Assembly (NCBI GenBank): GCA_963834825.1
Contig: CAWICZ010000010.1
Coordinates: 1-64,000, forward strand
DNA: 64,000 nt
Source of the DNA: JACDAN01 sp963834825
GTDB taxonomy: Bacteria; Actinomycetota; Thermoleophilia; Gaiellales; Gaiellaceae
Direction of reading: 5' to 3'
Numbering within the stretch: position 1 is the stretch's first letter; each line of letters opens with the position of its first letter. Below, in pieces: positions 7,395 to 16,053 of this stretch. The position numbers and the translations under genes are program-made. Under the pieces are notes generated by a model. That model made no database searches, was not told the DNA's origin, and worked only from the letters and a program-made list of their open reading frames with translations.

Positions 7395-8102
7395 TCACAC
7401 AGCAGTTCCGGCCGCCGGGACCGAGGCCTCGACGGTGAGCTCGTGGAGATCCACGACCGCGTACTCCCCCTGGTCGAGTCGGCCCGGCGAGACGATCAGG
7501 CTCTTGCCGATCCGTCCCTCAGCGACGCCTTCCCCCCTGACGAGCACGACCCGCGGGTTGTACGTCTTGATCAACTCCGCGAGCACCTCGCTGCCCTGGC
7601 CGTGTAGGCCCTTGTGCGCTGGTGGCGTCGTGAACAAGAACACCTTCCGTCGATCCTTGAACTCGCGGATGATCTTGAGGCGGTACTCCACCTCCCAACC
7701 GGGGTAACGGAGCAGCGCCTCCTCGCCGCGCTTCGCAGCGGGGTCGTCGACGATCTCGCCACCCATCCCGGCGAAGAGCAACTGCCCGTCGGCCTGGACG
7801 GCAGTGCCATGTACGCCATGAAGCAATGGGAAGGCGATCTCCAGGTTGTGCGCCTCGCGGAGATGGTCGTCCAGCGGCGCATCTGTCGGACCGGGGACCC
7901 AGAACGTCGGTCGGCCCGCTTCGCCCAATGTCCGGAAGATCTCGCGGTAGGTGTCGGCCTTGCTCCAGGCAGCGCCGAGATCGCCGGTTGCCGCGACGGC
8001 GTCGGCGCCCGTCTCGGGCAGCCTCTCTAACACACGCTTGAGCGGCTCGACCTCCCCACGAATGTCTCCGATCGCTAGCAGCGTGCGAATGCGTCGGGCC
8101 AT
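7395..8102 (-). CDS. Metallophosphoesterase-like protein with altered metal motifs
   Basis: A 235-residue protein with calcineurin-like phosphoesterase layout: LLAIGDIRGE at the N-terminus, ATGDLG, then PGPTDAP where GNHD/E is expected, GVHG, and TTPPAH where SHxPP is expected. Several canonical metal-binding His and Asn residues are thus replaced, while the flanking fold signals remain. ATG 8102 is chosen because AAAGGAG lies 8 bases upstream and the beta-strand starts directly after it. The HxlR gene ends one base before this start, so they form an operon. Catalysis is uncertain. Confidence 0.78.
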   Translation of the reverse strand: MARRIRTLLAIGDIRGEVEPLKRVLERLPETGADAVAATGDLGAAWSKADTYREIFRTLGEAGRPTFWVPGPTDAPLDDHLREAHNLEIAFPLLHGVHGTAVQADGQLLFAGMGGEIVDDPAAKRGEEALLRYPGWEVEYRLKIIREFKDRRKVFLFTTPPAHKGLHGQGSEVLAELIKTYNPRVVLVRGEGVAEGRIGKSLIVSPGRLDQGEYAVVDLHELTVEASVPAAGTAV

Positions 8103-8103
8103 T

Positions 8104-8469
8104 TCAGAGCTCCTTTCTGCCGCCACGCGGCCACGAGCCGGCCTCGTGGAAGCTCGTTCGCGCATCGTCGACGTCGCCCGCGTAGGTCGCCCCCCAGTCG
8201 GCGAGCGCGATCAACGGCTCGGTCATCGTCCAGCCGAGCGCCGTGAGCGTGTACTCGACTCGGGGCGGGGCCTCATCGACTGGAGTCCGCTCCACGAGGC
8301 CGTCACGCTCGAGTGCACGCAACGCTTCGGTCATCACTTTCTTCGAGACGTCCGGAAGGCACTCGAGTAGCTCCCGGTGCCGATGCACACCGCGGGCCAT
8401 GAGGAACAGCAGGTGCACCTTCCACTTCCCGCGCAGAACGCCGAGTGCCCAGGTGACATTGGCGATCAT
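8104..8469 (-). CDS. HxlR family transcriptional regulator
   Basis: A 121-residue winged-helix protein. LRGKWKVHLLFLM, RHRELLECLPDVSKKVMTE and ALERDGLVERT are the standard HxlR motifs, followed by YTLTALGWTM. These regulators usually sense redox or electrophile stress. The ATG at 8469 is preferred: the domain begins there and GAGGA lies about 9 bases upstream. An upstream in-frame start would add 15 charged residues. It leads the operon with the phosphoesterase-like and Hsp20-chimera genes and diverges from clpC. Confidence 0.87.
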   Translation of the reverse strand: MIANVTWALGVLRGKWKVHLLFLMARGVHRHRELLECLPDVSKKVMTEALRALERDGLVERTPVDEAPPRVEYTLTALGWTMTEPLIALADWGATYAGDVDDARTSFHEAGSWPRGGRKEL

Positions 8470-8756
8470 CTCGTTGTCCTCGTTCGCTCTACTGGGTGGG
8501 TCAGACCACCGCACGACCGGATGTTCCGCACTGGTCGCGGCGGACAGGATCCCACCTCCTTTTTCTTCGCCCGGCGGCGGCCCCCCGACCTGCGTCAGGG
8601 GATCCTCTATTCCATACCCCCCGGCCCGGAGTTACGAACATCGCAAGAGGCGATCGTCACCGGTTCGGGGTTACCTTGCGGTACCCACGCCGAGAAAACA
8701 TTGGTCGATGGGGGCATAACTTGACTCGTCACCGAGCGACAGAGAGGGATTGAAAA
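8470..8756. other. Divergent regulatory region between the HxlR gene and clpC
   Basis: About 290 bases with no gene. It must hold promoters for both directions. A GGTTACC-TTGC-GGTACC imperfect inverted repeat lies near 8671-8687. No HspR/HAIR or CIRCE operator could be recognised. Confidence 0.45.
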
Positions 8757-11423
8757 ATGGCCGAGCAGCCTCGTTGTCAGCGACACGGACGACCAGCCGT
8801 CGCGTCGAGAGTCCGGCTCCGACCGGACGGGACGCAGGAAACCGAGTACCTGTGCGAGCTCGATCTCGCCGAGGAGCGGATGTCCAACCGCTTCGGACGC
8901 GGAAGCCTCTTCGACGATTTCTTCTCGGACTTCTTCGGCGACGGCCCGACCGGCGGCCGCCCGGCGGCGCCGGCGCAGCAGCGACAGGTCGAGCGCGTCG
9001 ACGTCACGCAGTTCTTCAGCGACGCCACGCGCGAGTTGCTGCAGCGCGCCGCGCAGACCGCCGTCGAGTGGGGGAGCCTCGACCTCGACAGCGACCACCT
9101 GCTCTATGCCGCGCTCCAAGACGACGTCGTTCGCCACGTTCTCGACCAGATGGACGCGGATCCCGAGGCGATCTCCGCGCAGCTGGAAGAGGAGGCGGAA
9201 AAGGGCGGGCGCACCGATGTTTCCCCCTCGCTCTCGCCGGACGCGAAGGCCGTACTGCTAGCTGCGTACGACGAATCGCGTGAGCTCGGAAGCTCCTACG
9301 TGGGGCCCGAGCACGTCCTGCTGGCGCTCGCGCGCGACCCGGAGACGGTCGCGGGAGACCTGCTCGAGCGCTTCGGCGTCTCCCACACCAAGCTTCGCGG
9401 CGCTGTGATTCGTGGCGTCGAGGGCGGCGCTCCGAAGGAGACCTCCACGACGCCGAAGTTGGACGAGTTCGGCCGCGATCTGACCGACGAGGCCCGCGAG
9501 GGCAAGCTCGACCCGGTCATCGGCCGCGCCGACGAGATCGACCAGACGATCGAGATTCTGTCCAGGCGCACGAAGAACAACCCGGCGCTGCTCGGGGAGC
9601 CGGGAGTCGGCAAGACGGCCATCGTGGAGGGGATTGCACAGAGGATCGTCAACGACGAAGTGCCCGAGACGCTGACCGACAAGCGGGTCGTCGCACTCGA
9701 CCTCGCCGGAATGATCGCCGGGACGAAGTACCGCGGCGAGTTCGAAGAGCGGCTGAAGGACGTGATCGACGAGGTGCGAGCCGCCGAAGATCTGATCCTC
9801 TTCATCGACGAGATGCACACCGTCGTCGGCGCGGGTGCAGCCGAGGGGGCGATGGACGCTTCGAACATGCTCAAGCCCGCTCTTGCGCGGGGCGAGCTCC
9901 ATGTCATCGGCGCGACCACCCTCGACGAGTACCGCAAGAACATCGAGAAGGATCCGGCGCTCGAGCGGCGGTTCCAGCCCGTCTTCGTGCGTGAGCCGAC
10001 CGTGGACGAAACCATCGAGATCCTCCACGGGCTGAAGGACCGCTACGAAGCCTTCCACCGGGTCCGGATCTCCGACGAGGCGATCGTCGCCGCCGCGGAG
10101 CTGTCCGACCGCTACGTCCGCGACCGCTTCCTACCCGACAAGGCGATCGACCTGATCGATCAGGCGAGCGCCCGTGTCCGCCTCCGGGCGAAGACGAAGA
10201 GTGATGACACGCGATCGCTTGAGGAGGATCTGCGCCGACTCGCCCGCGAGCGCGACCAGGCGACCTCGGCCGAGGACTACGACCGAGCCGGCGAGATCAA
10301 GGATCAGATCGAGTCGCGTCGAGGAGAGCTCGACGACAGGCGCAAAGGCCGAGCGCGAGCTGCCGAGGTGCTGGCAGAGGACATCGCAGAGATCGTCTCG
10401 CGGGCAACCGGCATCCCGGTCTCCCAGCTGACAACCGAGGAGCGCGAGCGGCTGATGAGGCTCGAGCAAGAGCTCCACGGCCGGATCGTCGGACAGGACG
10501 AGGCGGTCGCCGCCGTGGCCGAGGCCGTGCGGCGCGCGCGCGCCGGACTGGCGGATCCCCAGCGGCCCGACGGGAGCTTCCTCTTCCTCGGCCCGACGGG
10601 AGTCGGCAAGACCGAGCTCGCGCGGGCTCTTGCCGAGGCGCTGTTCGGCGACGAGAGCCTGATGGTGCGGTTCGACATGAGCGAGTTCCAAGAGCGACAC
10701 ACGGTGTCGCGGCTCGTCGGAGCGCCCCCGGGCTACGTCGGCTACGAGGAGGCAGGCCAGCTGAGCGAGGCGGTTCGGCGGCGGCCGTATGCCGTACTGC
10801 TCTTCGACGAGATCGAGAAAGCGCACCCGGACGTGTTCAACATCCTGCTCCAGATCCTCGACGACGGCCGCATGACCGACGCGCAGGGCCGAACAGTCGA
10901 CTTCAAGAACACGATCGTGATCATGACCTCGAACATCGGCGCCGACCGGATTCAGCAATACGCACGGACCGGCGGCGACTTTGAGGAGCTCAAGGAAGAG
11001 CTCATGGAGCTCCTCCGCGGCAGCTTCCGCCCCGAGTTCATCAATCGGATCGACGAGATCATCGTCTTCCGTGCACTGACGGACGAACAGCTCGCCGAGA
11101 TCACGAAACTGCTGCTCGACCGGCTGTCGAGGCGGCTCCGTGCACAGCGGATCGAGGTCGAGTTCTCCGAGGAGGCGGTCCGGCTGCTCGCCCGCGAAGG
11201 CTTCGATCCCGAGTTCGGCGCCCGTCCGCTCAGGCGGACGATCCAGCGGCGCGTCGAGAACGAGCTCTCGAGGATGGTGCTCGGCGGCAGCGTTCAGCCG
11301 GGTGACAAGGTGATCGTTGGTGTCGCCGACGACAACCTCACCTTCGAGACCGAGTCGGGCGGAGCCCAGGAGCTGGTGGAGGCCGGCGATCGAGAGCAAG
11401 AGCCCGCGGGAACTCCCGCCTAG
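8757..11423 (+). CDS. clpC: Clp ATPase, ClpC type, with N-terminal Cys/His extension
   Basis: An 888-residue AAA+ unfoldase that feeds ClpP or acts as a disaggregase. An N-terminal ~80-residue extension carries Cys7, His10 and Cys33 and an acidic/aromatic FDDFFSDFF patch. Next come the Clp_N double repeat (about 85-230), AAA module 1 with GEPGVGKT at 280-287, a short UVR-like middle segment (EDYDRAGEIKDQI) as in ClpC rather than the long ClpB coiled coil, and AAA module 2 with GPTGVGKT at 612-619 and LLFDEIEKAHP. The C-terminal D2-small domain is complete. A GAGAGGGA precedes the ATG. The extension may bind zinc or an adaptor. Confidence 0.93.
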   Translation: MAEQPRCQRHGRPAVASRVRLRPDGTQETEYLCELDLAEERMSNRFGRGSLFDDFFSDFFGDGPTGGRPAAPAQQRQVERVDVTQFFSDATRELLQRAAQTAVEWGSLDLDSDHLLYAALQDDVVRHVLDQMDADPEAISAQLEEEAEKGGRTDVSPSLSPDAKAVLLAAYDESRELGSSYVGPEHVLLALARDPETVAGDLLERFGVSHTKLRGAVIRGVEGGAPKETSTTPKLDEFGRDLTDEAREGKLDPVIGRADEIDQTIEILSRRTKNNPALLGEPGVGKTAIVEGIAQRIVNDEVPETLTDKRVVALDLAGMIAGTKYRGEFEERLKDVIDEVRAAEDLILFIDEMHTVVGAGAAEGAMDASNMLKPALARGELHVIGATTLDEYRKNIEKDPALERRFQPVFVREPTVDETIEILHGLKDRYEAFHRVRISDEAIVAAAELSDRYVRDRFLPDKAIDLIDQASARVRLRAKTKSDDTRSLEEDLRRLARERDQATSAEDYDRAGEIKDQIESRRGELDDRRKGRARAAEVLAEDIAEIVSRATGIPVSQLTTEERERLMRLEQELHGRIVGQDEAVAAVAEAVRRARAGLADPQRPDGSFLFLGPTGVGKTELARALAEALFGDESLMVRFDMSEFQERHTVSRLVGAPPGYVGYEEAGQLSEAVRRRPYAVLLFDEIEKAHPDVFNILLQILDDGRMTDAQGRTVDFKNTIVIMTSNIGADRIQQYARTGGDFEELKEELMELLRGSFRPEFINRIDEIIVFRALTDEQLAEITKLLLDRLSRRLRAQRIEVEFSEEAVRLLAREGFDPEFGARPLRRTIQRRVENELSRMVLGGSVQPGDKVIVGVADDNLTFETESGGAQELVEAGDREQEPAGTPA

Positions 11424-11449
11424 CCGACCGTCGATACCGTCCGCGACCC

Positions 11450-11870
11450 TCGGCGTCATCGTGGCGCCGGGGCTCGCGCACGACGTGACGTCGAGGGCGG
11501 CCGAGGTGACCGCCGTCGTCCCGCACTACGCGATGAGCGGCGGAACGATGATCTCGCTCGGCGCCGACCGGATCGTCATCGACGATCATGCGGCGCTCGG
11601 TCCGTTCGACCCGCAGCTCGGCCAGTATCCGGCGGCGTCGATTCTCACGGCCGTCGAGCGTCCCGGGGACCATTAAGGACGAGACGCTGATCTTGGCGGA
11701 CATGAGCCGAAAGGCGATCGTCCAGATCGAGGCCTTCGCCACCCGTCTGCTTGAACGGCACCTCGAGCAGGCCCGCGCGCGCGACGTCGCCCACCTGCTT
11801 GCGAGCGGGGTCTGGACGCACGACCACCCGCTGCGGGCTGCCGAGCTCCAGGGGCTTGGCTTGCCGCCAA
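11450..11870 (+). pseudogene. Truncated, frameshifted Clp-fold serine protease (SDH family)
   Basis: A fragment of a SppA/SDH-like Clp-fold protease. It holds HYAMSGGTMISLGADRI (the Ser nucleophile region) and DDHAALGPFDPQLG, then stops. The match resumes in the next frame with KDETLILADMSRKAI and LLERHLEQARARDVAHLL, so there is a frameshift near 11670. The N-terminus is missing and the C-terminus runs straight into an RNase J-like fragment. It lies just after clpC, so it may once have been cotranscribed. Clearly non-functional as sequenced. Confidence 0.72.
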
Positions 11871-12370
11871 CTGCTGTACAGCGGCGACCTACGCGCGCGC
11901 GGCCGCAAGGCGGGCCTGTTCGAGCGGCCGTCGCGAACCCGCCGCGCGGCGTGACGCTCTCCTTCTCGAGGGCACGAGGGTCGGCCGCTCCGGCTCGAGC
12001 CTCGGCGAGGCCGAGCTCGAGACTCGACTCGCCGCGCTCGCCGGCGAGACGGCCGGCTTGGTCGCGGTCGTCTCCTCCACGCAGAACATCGACCGGCTCG
12101 TCAGCGTGTACCGCGCCGCCCGCCGCGCGAGGAGGACGCTGGTCGTCGACCTCAACATGGCGACCATCGCGGCCGCAACGGGCGCGTCGACGATCCCGCA
12201 GCCGGGCACGCACGATGTGCGCGTGCCGCAGCGGCAGCGCGTGCTCGTGAAGCGGAGCGGCGAGGTCGAGCGCGTCGAGCAGATCCGCGCGCAGCGCATC
12301 TTCCTCGACGAACTCGCGCAGCATCCCCGACGATTCGTCGTGCTCGGTCAGCAGTCGGCGAGTTCCAGCA
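11871..12370 (+). pseudogene. Fragment of an RNase J-like metallo-beta-lactamase-fold gene
   Basis: Frames in succession read LLYSGDLRARGRKAGLFER, LLLEGTRVGRSGSSLGEAEL, and then SSTQNIDRLVSVYRAAR with RRTLVVDLNMATIAAATG. This matches the middle of RNase J/beta-CASP-type MBL hydrolases. The zinc-binding N-terminal part is absent, and at least one frameshift lies near 11940. The fragment is joined directly to the Clp-fold protease relic, so the two are products of deletion. Identification rests on family motifs only. Confidence 0.6.
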
Positions 12371-12527
12371 TACGGTCGATCGCGCTTCAGTTGTCCGGTC
12401 GGACGACAGACGCGAGTACGAATGGGAGTACGGGCTGTCTCCACGACCTGCAGCTCGTTGCAGTTTGCTTCAGCGTCGACTCGTGGTCGTTGCAGGCAGT
12501 TTCAGCTGAGAGCAGTCTGTTGCCGAG
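12360..12527. repeat. Imperfect ~167-bp dispersed repeat, copy A
   Basis: Shares about 88% identity by eye with 21007-21173, from a GAGTTCCAGCATA start to a TCTGTTGCCG end, in the same orientation. The two copies bracket the tandem duplication. Copy B abuts a tRNA-Lys fragment, which suggests an old integration-site flank. No protein is recognised in it. Confidence 0.75.
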
Positions 12528-12726
12528 TGCCACTCCCGTCCAGGGGCACCACCAGACATCAACGGACGGCCCGGTCGTCGGTGTGGGGGATTGCTGCGCG
12601 ATCCCCTCGCGGTCATCCCACGACCGACGACGCGACAGTCGTTCCTCGACCCATTCGTCCTCGGGCACCAGCAGGTAGAAGTCGTCCTTGCTCGGTGCTC
12701 CGCCGCAACCGCGCTCAGGGCACGCG
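12528..12726. other. No recognised gene
   Basis: Open frames exist on both strands but none shows family motifs, a ribosome site or a plausible start. Probably decayed sequence between the repeat and the duplication. Confidence 0.4.
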
Positions 12727-12744
12727 TGCTGGACGCGGAATGTT

Positions 12745-12834
12745 CCGGCTGTCGCCAACAACGCCGTGGATGCGCTCGACGCCGGCTTGCCGGAGGACGT
12801 CGATCAGTTGCTTCGCCAACATCAGACGGCTCAT
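12745..12834 (-). pseudogene. 5' stub of a PoxB-like thiamine-pyrophosphate enzyme, copy 1
   Basis: Reads MSRLMLAKQLIDVLRQAGVE then RIHGVVGDS, the start of pyruvate oxidase/PoxB-type TPP enzymes, after an AAAGGATG ribosome site. Homology ends about 15 bases before the duplication boundary. Only ~30 of ~570 residues remain, divergent to the DyP gene. Confidence 0.65.
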
Positions 12835-12963
12835 GGGACATCCTTTCCCGTCGATCGAGTCCGCCGAAACAGCTTTCCGCTTCGGAAGCAATACCTCAAG
12901 CGCGCGGAGCTTCTGCTGCAGGCGCATCCGGCATAGGCTTGGTGCTCGCGAGAAAGGGGAGTG

Positions 12964-14004
12964 ATGCAGGCTGAGCCCCAGGGCATCCTGACCCGCATCA
13001 CCGAGGCGGCGATCTTCCTCATCGTGACTGTCGACTCGGAAGCGGAGGACGAGGTCCGCGAGCTGCTGGCCGATATGAGCGGACTCAGGCGGTCAGTGGG
13101 TTTCCGGATCCCAGAGGGCGAGCTGACCTGCGTGCTTGGTGTCGGCGCTGCAGTCTGGGATCGTCTGTTCGGGGTGCCGCCGCCGGTTGGGCTGCATCCG
13201 TTTCCCGCGTTCGCAGGCACGAGGCATAGCGCGCCGGCGACGCCCGGCGATCTCCTGTTTCACATCCGGGCTCATCGGCTGGACCTGTGCTTTGAGCTCG
13301 CTCAGCGGTTGACGAGTCGGCTCGCTGGACACGCGGAGGTCGTCGACGAGGTTCACGGGTTCAGGTCGTTCGACGAACGCGACCTGCTCGGGTTCGTCGA
13401 CGGCACGGAAAACCCGGAGGGGAAAGCGGCGCGTGCCGCGGTGTTGATCGGCGACGAGGACCCGGAATTCGCCGGCGGGAGCTATGCCGTCGTTCAGAAG
13501 TACCTTCACGACCTCGAGGGTTGGGATGCGCTGCCCGTCGAGGAACAGGAGCGAGCGATCGGCCGGACGAAGCTCAGCGACATCGAGTTTCCCGATGAGG
13601 CAAAAGCTCCCAATTCGCACGTGACGCTGAACACAATCGTCGACGAGAACGGCGACGAGCAGCAGATCGTGCGCTTCAACATGCCGTTCGGGAGCGTCGG
13701 CGCGGGCGAGTTCGGGACGTACTTCATCGGCTACGCCCACAGCCCGGACGTGATCGAGCAGATGTTGACGAACATGTTCATCGGCAAGCCTCCTGGCACC
13801 TATGACCGGATCCTCGACTTCTCGACGGCGGTTACGGGCAACCTCTTCTTCGTCCCGTCCGTCGACTTCCTCGACGATCCGCCGGCTCCGGCCTCTGCGT
13901 CAGTCTCGGAGCCGCAGGTTCTGCCCCTCGGGGACGAGGATATGTCGGGCGGCCGCTCGCCAGGCAACGGTGGCGCTCACGCCACTCGGCGCGGGTTGAG
14001 ATAG
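12964..14004 (+). CDS. DyP-type heme peroxidase, copy 1
   Basis: A 346-residue dye-decolorizing peroxidase. The GXXDG motif is GFVDG at 143-147, followed by TENP. The proximal His lies in SHVTLNTIVDENGDEQ, and the distal Arg in IVRFNMPFG. These are the family's defining residues. No signal peptide is present. The C-terminal ~45 residues are Pro/Ser/Gly-rich, a position where encapsulin-loading tags occur, but no GSLxIGSL-type tag is visible. AAAGGGGAG precedes the ATG at 12964; a GTG directly upstream is also in frame. It starts an operon with a short ORF, an aldo/keto reductase and a dehydrogenase. Confidence 0.93.
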   Translation: MQAEPQGILTRITEAAIFLIVTVDSEAEDEVRELLADMSGLRRSVGFRIPEGELTCVLGVGAAVWDRLFGVPPPVGLHPFPAFAGTRHSAPATPGDLLFHIRAHRLDLCFELAQRLTSRLAGHAEVVDEVHGFRSFDERDLLGFVDGTENPEGKAARAAVLIGDEDPEFAGGSYAVVQKYLHDLEGWDALPVEEQERAIGRTKLSDIEFPDEAKAPNSHVTLNTIVDENGDEQQIVRFNMPFGSVGAGEFGTYFIGYAHSPDVIEQMLTNMFIGKPPGTYDRILDFSTAVTGNLFFVPSVDFLDDPPAPASASVSEPQVLPLGDEDMSGGRSPGNGGAHATRRGLR

Positions 14005-14017
14005 GGGGCTCGTGCGC

Positions 14018-14185
14018 ATGGTCGTCCTCACGGGTGAGAACGCGCTGGCCGAGGTCTTCGATCCCCCAGCTAGCCGGAGGACACATTTCCTGCACGCCGA
14101 CCCCGAGAACGCCCGCTGCCGCAACGACACGCGCGGCTCGAGCCGCGAAGCTCTGTCCCGACCCCGCTCATCGAGAAAGGACTGA
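14018..14185 (+). CDS. Hypothetical 55-residue protein between DyP and AKR, copy 1
   Basis: A small basic frame beginning MVVLTGENALAEVF and ending SRKD. Its TGA stop lies one base before the ATG of the reductase, so it could couple translation. A GGGGG-rich site precedes it. It is unchanged in copy 2, but so is everything nearby, so conservation says little. No family recognised; may be only leader sequence. Confidence 0.35.
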   Translation: MVVLTGENALAEVFDPPASRRTHFLHADPENARCRNDTRGSSREALSRPRSSRKD

Positions 14186-14186
14186 C

Positions 14187-15152
14187 ATGGAAAAGACACT
14201 GCTCAAGACGACCGCGCTGGGTAAGACCGAGCTGGAGATCACCCGCGTCGGCTTCGGCGCGTGGGCGCTCGGCGGCGGCGGCTACGACTGGGGCTGGGGA
14301 ACGCAGGATGACGAGGACTCGATCGCGGCGATCCACCACGCAGTCGAGCTCGGGGTCAACTGGATCGACACGGCCGCGCAGTACGGCTTCGGGCATTCCG
14401 AAGAGGTCGTTGGACGCGCACTGAAAAGCCTTTCGGGGGAGGAGCACCCGCACGTCTTCACGAAGGGCGGCCAGCCCGAGGGGCCGAACCGCACGACTGT
14501 CCAAAGCCTGCGGCGCGACTCGCTGAGGCGTGAGCTCGAGGGGAGCCTCTCGCGGCTGGGGCTCGACGCGGTCGACCTCTACCAGATCCACTGGCCGATC
14601 CCAGCCGAAGAGATCGAGGAGGGCTGGTCGACGCTCGTGGAGCTCCGCGACCAGGGCCTCATTCGCCACATCGGCGTCTCCAACTTCGGCGTCGCGCAGC
14701 TTCGGCAGATCCAGAAGATCGCGCCGGTCGAGACGCTCCAGTCGCCCTACTCCCTGGTCACCCGGGACGCTGACGACGAGATCCTGCCCTTCGCCGAGCG
14801 CGAAGGGATCGGGGTCATCGTCTACTCGCCGATGGGCTCCGGTCTCTTGACGGGCGCGATGACACGTGAGCGGATCGCGAACTTTCCCGACGACGATTTC
14901 CGCAAGCGCGACTCGCGCTTCCAGGAGCCGCAGCTCTCGGAGAACTTCGCACTCGTCGAGCGGATGAAAGGGGTTGCAGACCGCTACGACGCGAGCGTCG
15001 GCGCCGTCGCTGTCGCATGGACGCTGACGAACCCCGCGGTCGGCGGTGCAATTGTCGGGTTCCGGCGGCCCGACCAGGTCGATCCGATCATCGGCGCCGC
15101 CAACCTCGAGCTCAGCGAGGACGACCTCGCCGTGATCGCAGGGAGCGCGTGA
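14187..15152 (+). CDS. Aldo/keto reductase, copy 1
   Basis: A 321-residue NADPH-dependent (beta/alpha)8 reductase. The catalytic tetrad is present: Asp in NWIDTAAQYG, Tyr in the same segment, Lys in VFTKGG and His in YQIHWP. The cofactor end reads VGGAIVGFRRPDQV. It resembles the AKR group acting on aldehydes and keto sugars; substrate unknown. AAAGGA precedes the ATG. The stop is one base before the next gene, so the operon continues. Confidence 0.93.
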   Translation: MEKTLLKTTALGKTELEITRVGFGAWALGGGGYDWGWGTQDDEDSIAAIHHAVELGVNWIDTAAQYGFGHSEEVVGRALKSLSGEEHPHVFTKGGQPEGPNRTTVQSLRRDSLRRELEGSLSRLGLDAVDLYQIHWPIPAEEIEEGWSTLVELRDQGLIRHIGVSNFGVAQLRQIQKIAPVETLQSPYSLVTRDADDEILPFAEREGIGVIVYSPMGSGLLTGAMTRERIANFPDDDFRKRDSRFQEPQLSENFALVERMKGVADRYDASVGAVAVAWTLTNPAVGGAIVGFRRPDQVDPIIGAANLELSEDDLAVIAGSA

Positions 15153-15153
15153 C

Positions 15154-16050
15154 ATGGCTGAGACGACCACCGAGCTCGGCTTCATCGGCCTCGGCCACAT
15201 GGGCGGGAACATGGCCTCGCGCTTCCTCGCCGCCGGTTACACGGTCTACGGCGAGGAACGGAGCCGCGTACAGGCCCAACACCTCGTTGACGAGGGGCTG
15301 CGCTGGCGCGAGACGCCCAGAACCGTCGCCGAGGCGGCCGACGTCATCTTCAGCTCGCTCCCCGACGACCGCGTGCTCGAGGAGGTCGCCTCCGGGCCGG
15401 ACGGCATCGTCGCCGGCCTCACGGCCGACAAGATCTGGGTCGACGTGAGCACCGTCAGCCCGCGGGCAAGCCGCGAGCTCTCAGAGCGCGTTCGCGCGCA
15501 AGGCGCCACGATGCTCGACGCGCCGGTGTCCGGCAGCGTGCCGCAAGTGCAATCGGGGACGCTGACGATCATGGTCGGCGGCGACGAGGATGCATTCGTC
15601 CGCGTCGAGCCGATCCTCCGCGAGCTCGGCACGCCGAACTACATCGGCCCGAACGGTCAGGGACTGGTGGTGAAGCTTGCGATCAACATCAGCCTCGCCG
15701 TCCAGATGCTCGCTTTCGCCGAGGGCCTCCTGCTCGCCGAGCGGTCGGGCGTCGACCGGCAGCGCGCGCTCGACGTCATGGCGGCCAGCGCGATCGGCTC
15801 GCCGATGCTCAAGGCTCGCGCCCCGATCATCTTCGACCAACCCGACGAGGCCTGGTTCACGCTGGCGTTCATGCGGAAGGACATCGAGCTGGCGCTCGAC
15901 GCGGCCCGAGGGCTCGAGATCACGCTCCCGACCGCCGACCGAGCCGACCAGGTGCTCGAGCGCGCACGGGCGCTGGGGTATGAGCAGCGCGATCTCGCCG
16001 CTCTCTTCCAGGTCCTCGAGCAGCTGCCGGCTACTTCGCCGGTGATCTGA
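15154..16050 (+). CDS. 3-hydroxyisobutyrate dehydrogenase family NAD(P) oxidoreductase, copy 1
   Basis: A 298-residue beta-hydroxyacid dehydrogenase. GFIGLGHMGGNMA is the dinucleotide loop. LDAPVSGS is the substrate motif and GLVVKLAINI carries the catalytic Lys. The length is that of the family. Possible reactions include 3-hydroxyisobutyrate, tartronate semialdehyde or succinic semialdehyde reduction. It differs from copy 2 by Pro for Arg in the GPDG/GRDG loop (15396 region). It lies one base after the aldo/keto reductase, consistent with a joint role in aldehyde detoxification. Confidence 0.92.
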   Translation: MAETTTELGFIGLGHMGGNMASRFLAAGYTVYGEERSRVQAQHLVDEGLRWRETPRTVAEAADVIFSSLPDDRVLEEVASGPDGIVAGLTADKIWVDVSTVSPRASRELSERVRAQGATMLDAPVSGSVPQVQSGTLTIMVGGDEDAFVRVEPILRELGTPNYIGPNGQGLVVKLAINISLAVQMLAFAEGLLLAERSGVDRQRALDVMAASAIGSPMLKARAPIIFDQPDEAWFTLAFMRKDIELALDAARGLEITLPTADRADQVLERARALGYEQRDLAALFQVLEQLPATSPVI

Positions 16051-16053
16051 GGC

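Noticed and set aside
8515..8756. HspR (HAIR) or CIRCE operator before clpC
   Set aside because: CTTGACTCG occurs near 8722 but the matching inverted half is missing.
12387..12761. A 124-codon minus-strand frame across the repeat
   Set aside because: It crosses both the dispersed repeat and the duplication boundary and shows no family motif, so a real gene is unlikely.
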